Below are positions 35,442 to 44,086 of a stretch of 64,000 bases of DNA, piece after piece. Under the pieces are notes generated by a model. It was not told the DNA's origin and ran no database searches. It was given only the letters and a program-made list of their open reading frames with translations. The position numbers and the translations under genes are program-made. Within the stretch, counting starts at the first letter, position 1. Each line of letters opens with the position of its first letter. The stretch is from Promethearchaeota archaeon. GTDB taxonomy: Archaea; Asgardarchaeota; Lokiarchaeia; Sigyniarchaeales; SOKP01. The stretch is taken from the NCBI GenBank assembly GCA_016839585.1, contig JAEOTZ010000021.1, positions 1 through 64,000 on the forward strand, written 5' to 3'.

Positions 35442-36920
35442 TTGATAAAGCCCTATACTGAAATTAATAAAAGAATTAAAAGTGGCGATGTAGTAGTAGT
35501 AAACGCTGAAGAAATGATAGAAATAGTAAAAAATAGAGGAATTAAGGTAGCAGCTGAAGAAATAGACGTGGTAACTACAGGTACTTTTGGTCCTATGTGT
35601 TCAAGTGGAGCATTTTTAAATTTTGGTCATTCTGATCCTCCAATAAAATTTGAACATCTCTGGTTAAATGATGTTCATGCCTATCACGGGAATGCAGCTG
35701 TTGATTGTTATATTGGGGTTACAAGAATGGCAGACATTAGACCATTTGAATATGGTGGAGGTCATGTTATTGAAGATTTAATTGCTGGAAAGTCTATAAG
35801 GTTAAGAGGGAATTCATATACAACAGACTGTTATCCATTAGCTAAAGTAGATACTGAATTTACAATTGATGATTTAAACCAAGCTATTTTATGTAATCCT
35901 AGGAATGCGTACCAAAGGTACGCATGTGCCGTGAACAGTACTGATCGAATTTTATATACTTATATGGGAAAGTTACTACCTAATTATGGGAATGCCCATT
36001 ATTCTGGATCTGGGTGTTTAAATCCGTTATGTAATGATCCTGATTATGAAACTATAGGATTTGGTACGAGGATCTTTCTTGGAGGCGGAGTAGGGTATGT
36101 GATTGGCGAAGGGACTCAGCATAATCCTATAAATAATTATGGATCTCTTTTTGTTAAAGGTGATTTAAAACAAATGATTTCGGAGTATTTAAAAGGAGTA
36201 AATTATGAAAAATATGGAACCTCTATGTTTGTAGGGTTAGGAATTCCAATTCCAATTTTAAATGAGAATTTAGCAAGAAAAACAGCTTCAAAAGATGAAG
36301 AAATTTTCACAGATGTAGTTGATTATGGGGTTCCTAGGAGGGATAGACCCATATTAAAAAAAGTTTCATATAAGGAATTAAAAAGTGGTTATATTGAATT
36401 ATATGATAATAAAATTAAATGTTCTTCATTATCCTCTTTATTTTATGCTAGAAAAATTGCAAATGAGTTGAAGAAATGGATTGAAGATGGTATTTTTTTC
36501 TTAAATCCTCCAGCAGAACCATTACCAAAAGAAACTGAATATAAACCAATGAAACAAACATCTGAATTAAAATTCGTAAAGGATTTAAAAAGAACTGCAG
36601 TCATATGTTATGAAGATTGTGATATTAAAACAGTAGCAGAAAAGATTATAACCCAAAATATGAATCATATTGTCATTACAGATAGAGAAAACCATTTGAA
36701 AGGCATTGTTACTAGTTTTGATGTTACAAAAGCTATTGCTGAAGAAAAAACCAATCTAAAAGAGATTATAACAACGAGAGTTATAATTACGACCGATAAT
36801 GAACCAATTGAAGTTGCAGGAAGAAAAATGAAACTGAATGATATTTCTGCTTTACCTGTTATTGATGAGAATAATAAAGTTATAGGAATAATTACTAGTG
36901 AGGAGTTGATGCAAAATTGA
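35442..36920 (+). CDS. L-aspartate semialdehyde sulfurtransferase (DUF39) with CBS pair
   Basis: A 492-aa protein of the DUF39/COG1900 type that builds homocysteine from aspartate semialdehyde and a persulfide sulfur in methanogens and other anaerobes. Two cysteines likely to carry the persulfide are C53 (FGPMCSSGAF) and C130 (YTTDCYPLAK). The N-terminal domain spans 1-365 and is rich in Gly. Residues 385-492 are a tandem CBS module (HIVITDRENHLKGIVTS and ISALPVIDENNKVIGIITS), probably binding an adenosyl ligand. The start is a TTG. Its stop overlaps the start of the ferredoxin gene by 4 nt, so translation is coupled. Confidence 0.9.
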   Translation: MIKPYTEINKRIKSGDVVVVNAEEMIEIVKNRGIKVAAEEIDVVTTGTFGPMCSSGAFLNFGHSDPPIKFEHLWLNDVHAYHGNAAVDCYIGVTRMADIRPFEYGGGHVIEDLIAGKSIRLRGNSYTTDCYPLAKVDTEFTIDDLNQAILCNPRNAYQRYACAVNSTDRILYTYMGKLLPNYGNAHYSGSGCLNPLCNDPDYETIGFGTRIFLGGGVGYVIGEGTQHNPINNYGSLFVKGDLKQMISEYLKGVNYEKYGTSMFVGLGIPIPILNENLARKTASKDEEIFTDVVDYGVPRRDRPILKKVSYKELKSGYIELYDNKIKCSSLSSLFYARKIANELKKWIEDGIFFLNPPAEPLPKETEYKPMKQTSELKFVKDLKRTAVICYEDCDIKTVAEKIITQNMNHIVITDRENHLKGIVTSFDVTKAIAEEKTNLKEIITTRVIITTDNEPIEVAGRKMKLNDISALPVIDENNKVIGIITSEELMQN

Positions 36921-37312
36921 CAATAATAAATGTTACACTTCCTTTTGGAGTAATTAAAGATATTAGTGATTATTCAAGATTTATAAATAAAATTTTGAAA
37001 TATGATATTTCTTTTAATATTCTGAAGTTTTCAACTGGATCAAGTGGAATTAATCTTTTATTAGATATTCCTGAAGGTAAAATAAAGACTATTACTGAAT
37101 CATTAAAAAAGAATAATATAATCGTTAACAAGAAAGGGAGAGTTATAATCGATGATGATAAATGTATTGATTGCGGTGCTTGTATCTCCTTGTGTCCGAC
37201 AGACGCCTTACATTTCAATAGTGAAGATAGATTAGAATTTTCTTATGAAAAATGCATTGGTTGTTTATTATGTTTAGATTCATGTCCGAGGTATGCAATT
37301 GAAGAAATGTAA
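36917..37312 (+). CDS. NIL-domain ferredoxin, partner of the DUF39 sulfurtransferase
   Basis: A 131-aa protein. Residues 1-75 form a NIL domain (ligand-binding ACT-like fold). Residues 80-131 are a 2[4Fe-4S] ferredoxin with C83/C86/C89/C93 and C113/C116/C119/C123. This is the known companion of DUF39 proteins (Methanosarcina MA1821/MA1822-type pairs), thought to deliver electrons or sulfur during homocysteine synthesis. The TTG start lies within the stop of the upstream gene (TTGA overlap). Confidence 0.9.
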   Translation: MTIINVTLPFGVIKDISDYSRFINKILKYDISFNILKFSTGSSGINLLLDIPEGKIKTITESLKKNNIIVNKKGRVIIDDDKCIDCGACISLCPTDALHFNSEDRLEFSYEKCIGCLLCLDSCPRYAIEEM

Positions 37313-37347
37313 AGAGATATACTTAAAATTTTTATAGGGTTTAAATA

Positions 37348-38361
37348 TTATTGTTGAGTTATAATTTCAAAAATCTCATCTAATCTAGGTGATTTTCTTC
37401 TTAAAGTAATACAGCGGTCTTCTTCACACCCTCTCAATATCGCGATTAATTCATTAAGATGAATTGTAGGAATATCTAATCTTTCTCCGTACCATTTCTT
37501 CATTTTTTCTCTATACTCTGGTTTACTTAAAGTGTATAAACATGTGGGGCAGGGCATTAACATAAAATCAGCATTAACACTCTCTGCACTTTTTAATTTC
37601 TTAAGGGTTACCTTTAAAGCTTCTTTAGGATGTATTACTAATTGACTAGCACCCCAACCACAACAACATTCTTTTTCTTGATAATCTACAGGATTTCCAC
37701 CAAAAAGAGTAACAAGTTCATCTAATTTCGTTTTATCTTTTAAGTAAGTTTCAGCAGTTCTTTTATCTCGGCTTAAATTTAAATAGTGACATCCATAATG
37801 AACAGCAACTTTAAGATTTTTTAAATCAAACTTTAATGAATTAAGAACTTCATTTCTAATTAAATATAAAAAATCCAAATCGTGAACTAGTCTTAGGTTT
37901 AGATTTTCTAAAATCTCATACTTACCCGGATAATTTTCAGTGTTATCTTTTTCTTTTAACTGATTTAAAATTTCTTGTGTTTTTTTTCTTACTTCATGAT
38001 TATTTAAAAATTCTCGCCCTCTTAAGAGACTATTGTAGCATCCATTACAACTAAATAAAACTAAATCTGCTAATTGGTTCATTTCATTTAGATTTCTTTC
38101 ATTTATTGCGGCAAATTGAGCTCTTGTTATTAGATTTCGTTGAAAGAAAGTTCCACTACAACAAGATTGATTAATACAAGTCTCTACTTTTAATTGAAGT
38201 TCTTCTAATAAATCTTGGATTCCCCATCTTACACCAGGAAAATATTTTTCTAGACAAGCTTTAAATAAGCATAATTTCTTATCTTTGAAAAATTCTATAG
38301 CATTATCAGGGAACTTTTTTTCTATTTCATCTAAATTTAAAGCTAAATTGCTAAATTCCAT
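37348..38361 (-). CDS. hdrB: heterodisulfide reductase subunit B-like (CCG-domain) protein
   Basis: A 337-aa protein with the two CCG domains of HdrB, which bind noncubane 4Fe-4S clusters at the disulfide-reducing site. Visible cysteines include C67-C68 (QSCCSG), C105 and C108 (FSCNGCYN), then HYGCHY, KECCCGWGAS and MPCPTCLY. The family is also used outside methanogenesis, for CoM-like or other thiol disulfides. It lies 15 nt behind HdrC in the same operon. The oxidised substrate in this organism is unknown. Confidence 0.88.
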   Translation of the reverse strand: MEFSNLALNLDEIEKKFPDNAIEFFKDKKLCLFKACLEKYFPGVRWGIQDLLEELQLKVETCINQSCCSGTFFQRNLITRAQFAAINERNLNEMNQLADLVLFSCNGCYNSLLRGREFLNNHEVRKKTQEILNQLKEKDNTENYPGKYEILENLNLRLVHDLDFLYLIRNEVLNSLKFDLKNLKVAVHYGCHYLNLSRDKRTAETYLKDKTKLDELVTLFGGNPVDYQEKECCCGWGASQLVIHPKEALKVTLKKLKSAESVNADFMLMPCPTCLYTLSKPEYREKMKKWYGERLDIPTIHLNELIAILRGCEEDRCITLRRKSPRLDEIFEIITQQ

Positions 38362-38376
38362 CTTAATTATCCTATA

Positions 38377-38898
38377 CTATTTTTTCCTTTTAGCTCTATT
38401 TTTATTTGATCTACTTGCTTTAAACACATATTTTATACGTGCAAAATTACATATTTCATCTAATTCCTCAATTCTTTCTTGTGGGAGTTTATCTCCTAAA
38501 GGTTCTTCAACGACTACACCACTTGTTAGAAATCTTTTAGACATTTCCACATATTTTCTTAAATCATTATATTGGGGGCCATATCCCTTTTTGAAACTCT
38601 CATTCCTAAGATTGATAATTAATAATGGAATATTGATGTTATCTTTTGGGCATACACGGGTACATCTTTCACATAAATAGCAATACCAAATATCAGATTC
38701 TTTTAATACACTTTTATCTCCTCGAAGAACTTTTGTAATTATCTTTCTTATATTAAAATTCGTAACTTTAGATGCAGGACAATCTCCAACACATTTTCCG
38801 CAAGATATACATTGAATCATATTTTTATTTTCATCTACATCATCTACAAGTTCTTCATAAAAGTCCCAATTCCAGTCTGAATCAGAATATTCGTCCAT
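38377..38898 (-). CDS. hdrC: heterodisulfide reductase subunit C-like ferredoxin
   Basis: A 173-aa protein with two 4Fe-4S sites: C30/C33/C36/C40 (CISCGKCVGDCP) and C73/C76/C79/C83 (CYLCERCTRVCP). The spacing and the intervening helix are of the HdrC type, which passes electrons from HdrA to HdrB. The acidic N-terminus is unusual. It is the first gene of the hdrC-hdrB operon; the matching HdrA is probably the one at 24-26 kb or another outside the window. Confidence 0.88.
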   Translation of the reverse strand: MDEYSDSDWNWDFYEELVDDVDENKNMIQCISCGKCVGDCPASKVTNFNIRKIITKVLRGDKSVLKESDIWYCYLCERCTRVCPKDNINIPLLIINLRNESFKKGYGPQYNDLRKYVEMSKRFLTSGVVVEEPLGDKLPQERIEELDEICNFARIKYVFKASRSNKNRAKRKK

Positions 38899-39084
38899 TA
38901 TTTTAAATTTTAATGATTTAATATTTTGTAATACCTCTTTCTATGAGAGATTCATAATTCATTGTAAAAAAATGTAAGGTTTTTTGTTCATAAAACAAGA
39001 CTAGAAATTAATTACTAAAATTAACTTTTAGATTTATTTTTTTATTTCATAATCCCGAAGAGGAAAAAATACAAATTTAATAAT

Positions 39085-39094
39085 AAAAAAAAAA
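39085..39094 (-). terminator. poly-U terminator after the 7-TM gene
   Basis: An A10 run on the plus strand lies 8 nt beyond the stop of the minus-strand gene and is read as U10 in its transcript. Confidence 0.5.
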
Positions 39095-39102
39095 TAAATA
39101 GT

Positions 39103-39861
39103 TTATTCACTTTTTAAAAAGATTTCCTTCATCCATCTTGGTAAAAGAAAACCTCCATAAAATTCAATCGCACTTGTTATTAACAGTAACCGAACAATAA
39201 CGACCAATATCGATAGAAGGAGGTCAGCAGGATCTTCAAAAACTGCTCCAAGGGAAGAATCTAAAACTGCAGCGACTGTAAAAGTAATGAAAGCAGCACG
39301 GAGTAGTTTTCCTTTCAATCGTACTTCCCGATCATCGGATTTAACCGATTTTTGAGCGAAAATAACTCCAGTAATTAACATTATTAGGATAATAAGTATT
39401 AGATAGATTGTTATAAAAATGCCAAAATCTACTGTGAAGGGTCGTGTAGGATTAATTATTCCTATTAAATCAATATCTATGAAAAATAAAATGAAGAACG
39501 TTACTTCAAATACTAAAGAAAAAATATAAGTTAAAATTACTGCCATTAATTGAAGATTTTTATTGATCATATCTGTATATGCGACGATCCAGCATAGAAG
39601 TGCTATTGGAATAAATACATTACCGATAATAAAGTACCATCCTGCTGGTAAGGACTCCCCAACAATTAAATTCATTAAGAAACTAATAGAATCAGGCCAC
39701 CAAGGTAAAGAAACTCCCACCCAAGATAAACCCACTAAAAAATATAACCGAGATTTATATTTAGGATATTTTGATAAAATTGCAAATCCTAATATCAATG
39801 AAATGATAACAAAGATTAAACTAAAACTACCTTGTAAAATATCTACTGGTTCGAGCGTCAA
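39103..39861 (-). CDS. seven-helix membrane protein
   Basis: A 252-aa protein with seven evident hydrophobic helices (around residues 14-30, 38-58, 74-94, 104-130, 147-167, 186-206 and 212-235). Charged loops such as KSVKSDDREVRLKGKLLR are probably cytoplasmic. It has no fused kinase or sensor domain and no retinal-lysine pattern that I can see. I cannot place it in a known family. Confidence 0.6.
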   Translation of the reverse strand: MTLEPVDILQGSFSLIFVIISLILGFAILSKYPKYKSRLYFLVGLSWVGVSLPWWPDSISFLMNLIVGESLPAGWYFIIGNVFIPIALLCWIVAYTDMINKNLQLMAVILTYIFSLVFEVTFFILFFIDIDLIGIINPTRPFTVDFGIFITIYLILIILIMLITGVIFAQKSVKSDDREVRLKGKLLRAAFITFTVAAVLDSSLGAVFEDPADLLLSILVVIVRLLLITSAIEFYGGFLLPRWMKEIFLKSE

Positions 39862-39944
39862 TAAATTTCACCAAATTTTTAAAAAATTGCATATAAATTT
39901 ATTGAATTAAAATTAACTTTTTAACATAAATAATTTTGCTTAAA

Positions 39945-41033
39945 TTATATTATTTCATAATTTATATATGATGGGTGCCTCTCTAATTGATCTGTTAACA
40001 ACTTAAGATGAGTTAGATATTCATCCGAGGAGATACTCCCCTCCTTATACCTCTTAGTTAATCTTTCAAATATATAAAAAGGTGTAAATTTAATGAAATG
40101 GACATCCGAAAAACTATAAACAAAACCCTTTGCTTCATAAATAAATTTTTTCTCAATTAGTTCCGTAAATAGATCTTCCTTATTATTTAAAATATTTAAG
40201 GATTCATCTACAGAAAGCCTCTTTTCTCTTAATGTTTTTAACAATGAAAAAACATCTTTATCTAATATTACCGTTTGTAGAATTGTTTTATTCTCAATGT
40301 CTGCTACAGAATCATAGTTTATAAAAAACTTTATCAACGCTTTCTTATACTTTCTTAAAACTTTCTCTTCTATTTGATCATTTGACAAACTTTTAGGAGG
40401 AATTCGTGTACAAGAAAGATCCTTTATTAAGAAATAACATTCTTTGATTCCAGGGATATTATCTTTAATAATTAAGTTCTCTTGTATGAAAGAAATTAGT
40501 AATAAATCAATATTAATAGTTGAGAATCCATATTCTTGCCTTAAAATATTGGTTAATTCCAATTTAGATATTACTCCATTTCTTAGAATCTCTAGAATAG
40601 TGAATTTTATTCTATCTTGGAAAAAGCTAATTAAGTTTTCTTCTTCATCTAATTTAGAATAATTAATTATAGTATTAAATGCCTCAGAAATAGCACGAGT
40701 AATTTTATTAGTATTGATCAGTTCTACTAAATTCCTACTCATAATTGCTAATATGTCAGGAGAATCTTTTATAATATTTTCAAACATATTTTTTTTATTA
40801 TAAACTAACACTAGAAAGTATATTTCACCTTCAAATTTTTGTATAATTGAAGTAAAATGGTAAATACCCTCTTCATGAAGGAATTCTATTATTGAATTTT
40901 CTTTATTTAATTCATGCTTAGCCCAAATTTTCAAGAATACATCTTTTGGAGGAAAAGACTTTTCTGGTGGATATTGGATTATAGGTTCTGGACCTGTGCT
41001 TTTATTCCAATAAACCAAAATAATTCGCTCCAT
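39945..41033 (-). CDS. longin-like N-terminal domain protein with winged-helix region (tentative)
   Basis: A 362-aa protein. Residues 1-125 have the strand-helix-strand opening MERIILVYWNKSTGPEPIIQ and YHFTSIIQKFEGEIYFLVLV, which resembles longin or Roadblock-type domains of archaeal proteins that work with small GTPases. Residues 145-205 look like a winged helix (IKFTILEILRNGVISKLELT). The C-terminal 150 residues are helical. No catalytic motif is visible. The longin assignment is a pattern-based guess. Confidence 0.45.
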   Translation of the reverse strand: MERIILVYWNKSTGPEPIIQYPPEKSFPPKDVFLKIWAKHELNKENSIIEFLHEEGIYHFTSIIQKFEGEIYFLVLVYNKKNMFENIIKDSPDILAIMSRNLVELINTNKITRAISEAFNTIINYSKLDEEENLISFFQDRIKFTILEILRNGVISKLELTNILRQEYGFSTINIDLLLISFIQENLIIKDNIPGIKECYFLIKDLSCTRIPPKSLSNDQIEEKVLRKYKKALIKFFINYDSVADIENKTILQTVILDKDVFSLLKTLREKRLSVDESLNILNNKEDLFTELIEKKFIYEAKGFVYSFSDVHFIKFTPFYIFERLTKRYKEGSISSDEYLTHLKLLTDQLERHPSYINYEII

Positions 41034-41183
41034 ATTTAAATTCTAACAATTATTCTATTAATTTTTATGTAATATACTTAAGATTACAAAGTAATATAGT
41101 TTTGAATTAAATTAACTATTATATTCGAAATTATATGTTTCCAATATTTTAAAAATAGATATGGTTTTCAAATAGAAATGAAT

Positions 41184-41435
41184 TTAAAAAAATTGAGGAT
41201 AAGTTTGCTCTATTTTATCTAAAGTCAAAGTTAAGAAATTGAGTAAGTCCTTATTATTAGAAATGTTGATATTATCAATAACATTGTTTAATATTTGATT
41301 TCCCATTTTAATGTCATTCTCAGTAAATCGTTCTTTTTTATTACTGAATAAATAATTGAATTCTTGTTCTAACCATATGAGTTCTTCTTTTAAGGTATCT
41401 TCCAAAATTCTATTATAATTTTCATTAACACTCAT
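41184..41435 (-). CDS. small helical hypothetical protein
   Basis: An 83-aa, acidic, all-helical protein of unknown family, with an ATG start. Its C-terminal segment ILNNVIDNINISNNKDLLNFL is loosely like LKNAINTNNLQSIYELSKII of the next small gene, hinting at relatedness. Confidence 0.45.
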   Translation of the reverse strand: MSVNENYNRILEDTLKEELIWLEQEFNYLFSNKKERFTENDIKMGNQILNNVIDNINISNNKDLLNFLTLTLDKIEQTYPQFF

Positions 41436-41634
41436 TCTAAATCCATTCTGAAATTATATAATTATTCATTCTTATTACTTTATGAATTAAATAGTCTTCT
41501 AACTTATAAAATTTCCATGAATAACGTTTTTTTATAATAATGAAACGAACAATTATGAAAACTCATGAATTATTTATATATGAGATTTAATTCTTTAGTT
41601 TTTAATCATTACTGATAAAAATTACTTTATTTTC

Positions 41635-41808
41635 CTAATCTTCTAATTCTTTAAAATAGTATCTCGTGATTATCTTTGAAAGTTCATAGATAGATTGCAA
41701 ATTATTTGTATTTATTGCATTTTTCAGTTTTTCATATGCATCAGATAAACTCATAACAAAATTTTCCCTTAGATTATTAAATATTATTATTTTTTCTTTT
41801 TCATTCAT
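41635..41808 (-). CDS. 57-aa helical microprotein
   Basis: ATG 41808 opens 57 codons ending in TAG. The product is acidic, predicted helical and lacks cysteines. Its segment SDAYEKLKNAINTNNLQSIY weakly resembles the C-terminal half of the 83-aa protein downstream. There is no strong Shine-Dalgarno. It is a plausible but unproven gene. Confidence 0.4.
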   Translation of the reverse strand: MNEKEKIIIFNNLRENFVMSLSDAYEKLKNAINTNNLQSIYELSKIITRYYFKELED

Positions 41809-41900
41809 ACGCTACGAATTATGATTAAAAATAAAAAATGGAGATAATATCTCAGTAATATGATATATGTTAAAATATCTAAAAATTACAATTATTAGTT

Positions 41901-41924
41901 CTTGAATTTTTTTTGAAATTCAAG
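41901..41924. repeat. perfect 9-bp hairpin
   Basis: CTTGAATTT (41901-41909) and AAATTCAAG (41916-41924) are exact reverse complements around a 6-nt loop. It lies downstream of the cold-shock gene, beyond the A10 run, so it may shape the 3' end of that transcript. Confidence 0.4.
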
Positions 41925-41930
41925 GATAAT

Positions 41931-41940
41931 AAAAAAAAAA
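41931..41940 (-). terminator. poly-U tract downstream of the cold-shock gene
   Basis: An A10 run on the plus strand, 84 nt past the stop of the minus-strand cold-shock gene, reads as U10 and is a likely termination site. Confidence 0.4.
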
Positions 41941-42024
41941 TAAACAGTTGTAAGTAATTTATAACTAATAATATAGTAAAAATTCTTAATAACTGTTTTC
42001 AACTTAGTTTGATACTTTAAAATA

Positions 42025-42267
42025 TTACCTGAAGGTATTTCTCTTCATACGTGGTCCCTTTTCAGTAATTCGTACATCTTTTGCTTGTTTGCCTTTTTGA
42101 CCCTCAACTATTTCAAAATCAACTTTATCTCCTTCGTATAATGTTCTAAAACCACTTTCATCATCAAGAATGCCACTAAAATGGACAAAAATATCTTCCC
42201 CTTTATCGGTAGTAATAAAACCATATCCTTTCCGGCTATTAAACCATTTTACAATTCCATTAACCAT
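42025..42267 (-). CDS. cold-shock domain protein
   Basis: An 80-aa CspA-type OB-fold protein that binds single-stranded RNA or DNA and melts RNA structure. RNP1 is KGYGFI (13-18) and RNP2 is DIFVHF (25-30), with the opening [15 protein letters not shown]. The basic C-terminal tail [11 protein letters not shown] is an extension. Cold-shock proteins are bacterial in origin and patchy in archaea. It is monocistronic, with a long untranslated 3' region, as in many cold-shock mRNAs. Confidence 0.95.
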   Translation of the reverse strand: MVNGIVKWFNSRKGYGFITTDKGEDIFVHFSGILDDESGFRTLYEGDKVDFEIVEGQKGKQAKDVRITEKGPRMKRNTFR

Positions 42268-42430
42268 TATTTAGACCTATTAGAGTACATAATACATAGT
42301 AATTATTGCTTCAAATTGAAACAACTAAACCCATATCATTTTTCATTATAAATAACTTTATTCTTTCATGCATTGATTTTTTAATTTAATTTTAGAATAA
42401 AGAGAGCTAATAAATGATTTCTCGCTTAAC

Positions 42431-43273
42431 TTATCTTTTTTTCTCTAAATATTTTATAAGAAGATAATAAGCAATAACCATTAATAGTAGTGCTCCTAAA
42501 ATAATTAACAGTATCGTATTAAAATAAAGAGATTGTGCTTCTATAGCATTAATCGGTAAATCATCTATTGGAATGGGAAGATCAAGATTATATTTGTTGA
42601 ATAATAAAGCACCTAAAGTAGCATAAAAGAATGCTCTAAAAATTGATCCTATCAATGTTCCAATTAAATACTTTTTTATATCTATTTCAACTAATCCTGA
42701 TGTGTAAGAGATAACGTCAAATGGGATAAATGGTACAAATCTAGTAATGATAATTGCTGTTGTACCATGTTTTTTAATAAATTCATCTGCGATATTTATA
42801 GCTTTTTCTCCTACAAATTTTTCTGCTAAAGGTCTTCCACCTTTTTTACTTATATAGAAACATAATATACCGGCTGCCATTGAGCCAATAATACCCATAA
42901 GACCTCCCAAGTAAATACCCCAAATCATTCCAGTTGCTAATAAGACAACTTCTGACGGAATTGGAACTATAAGACCCTGAAATGCCATAATTACAATGAA
43001 TAAGAAAATCCCTATAACTTGCAATTTATAAATTGGATTTACAAAATATTTTACAACAAATTTATATAAAATAGTTTCATCAATGAAAAAAATGTAATAT
43101 AGAAGAAATAGAGATATAGCTAATAAAAATATAAATATGATAATATAAATTATCGTTTTAGTGTCATACTGAGAAAACTTAATTAAGTTTTTGAAATAGC
43201 TTTTTATTCTAGCTGAAAAAGATTGTTTTTCTTTAAAATCATTCTCATTATCTCTTTTTTCCATTCTACTCAA
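42431..43273 (-). CDS. VTT-domain (TVP38/TMEM64, DedA-superfamily) membrane protein
   Basis: A 280-aa protein. After a soluble basic N-terminus come about six hydrophobic segments. The VTT core is PIPSEVVLLATGMIWGIYLG, then FYISKKGGRPLAEKF, then ITRFVPFIPFDVISYTSGL, with the re-entrant-loop residues of the family. Relatives move or scramble phospholipids or undecaprenyl phosphate, including eukaryotic TMEM41B/VMP1. Its substrate is unknown. It is divergent from the MBL hydrolase gene. Confidence 0.87.
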   Translation of the reverse strand: MSRMEKRDNENDFKEKQSFSARIKSYFKNLIKFSQYDTKTIIYIIIFIFLLAISLFLLYYIFFIDETILYKFVVKYFVNPIYKLQVIGIFLFIVIMAFQGLIVPIPSEVVLLATGMIWGIYLGGLMGIIGSMAAGILCFYISKKGGRPLAEKFVGEKAINIADEFIKKHGTTAIIITRFVPFIPFDVISYTSGLVEIDIKKYLIGTLIGSIFRAFFYATLGALLFNKYNLDLPIPIDDLPINAIEAQSLYFNTILLIILGALLLMVIAYYLLIKYLEKKR

Positions 43274-43413
43274 AACATAAAGTAAAAATTAAGTAATATA
43301 GGTAATTTAGATTTGAATAAAAATTATTTTTTTTCTTTAATTCAAAACAAATTTATTAGTTTGCTTATCTATCTCTTATTATGTATTGATATATTTATTC
43401 AAAGTGCTTAAAA

Positions 43414-44058
43414 ATGAAAGAAATTTTTAAGGATATTTACCATATCGGAAATTCTGGCTGTTCTGTTTACTTGGTGGATACAAAAAGCAATAATGGTTTA
43501 GTGTTAATTGATTGTGGTATGAGTCTTAGTTTAATAAAAAAAATAAGTAAAAGAGCTTTAAATCCTATGAATATTAAACATTGTATTTTAACTCATTTCC
43601 ATATAGATCATATCGGTGCATGCCATGATCTTAAGCAATTTAATAAAAACGTAAAATTTTACGCTCATGAGTTAGATGCTGTCGCTATTGAAGAGAAAGG
43701 GCATGATAAGGAAACAGCAGCTAAGTGGTATGGGGTAAATTATAAACCTATAAAACTTTCGAAAAGATTAAAAGGAGAACTAGAAATTTTAAAATTTGGA
43801 TCATACGAATTTAAATGTATTCACACTCCAGGGCATACACCAGGATCTATATCAATATTACTGGAGTTAGACGAAAAAATCTTATTTGGTCAAGATATAC
43901 ATGGTCCAATAATTCCAGGTGTAAGTGATTTTGAGGAATATCAGGATTCTCTCAAAAAGCTTTTAGATTTAGAAGTAGATATTCTATGTGAAGGTCATTT
44001 TGGTATCTTTCAACCCGCTGAAGAAGTACAAAAATATATTAAACAATATATAGAATAA
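43414..44058 (+). CDS. metallo-beta-lactamase-fold hydrolase (glyoxalase II-like)
   Basis: A 214-aa protein. Metal ligands are H61, H63, D65 and H66 in THFHIDHIGA; HTPGHTPGS supplies a further His, GQDIHGP the bridging Asp, and EGHFGIF the last His. The length and HTPGHTPG motif suit glyoxalase II-type thioesterases or related hydrolases. The specific substrate cannot be assigned. Confidence 0.88.
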   Translation: MKEIFKDIYHIGNSGCSVYLVDTKSNNGLVLIDCGMSLSLIKKISKRALNPMNIKHCILTHFHIDHIGACHDLKQFNKNVKFYAHELDAVAIEEKGHDKETAAKWYGVNYKPIKLSKRLKGELEILKFGSYEFKCIHTPGHTPGSISILLELDEKILFGQDIHGPIIPGVSDFEEYQDSLKKLLDLEVDILCEGHFGIFQPAEEVQKYIKQYIE

Positions 44059-44086
44059 ATAAATAAAAAAAATAAAAATTTTCTTC

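Noticed and set aside
39103-39861. Microbial rhodopsin
   Set aside because: Seven helices are present, but there is no conserved retinal-binding lysine in helix seven and no DxxxxD/E pattern in helix three.
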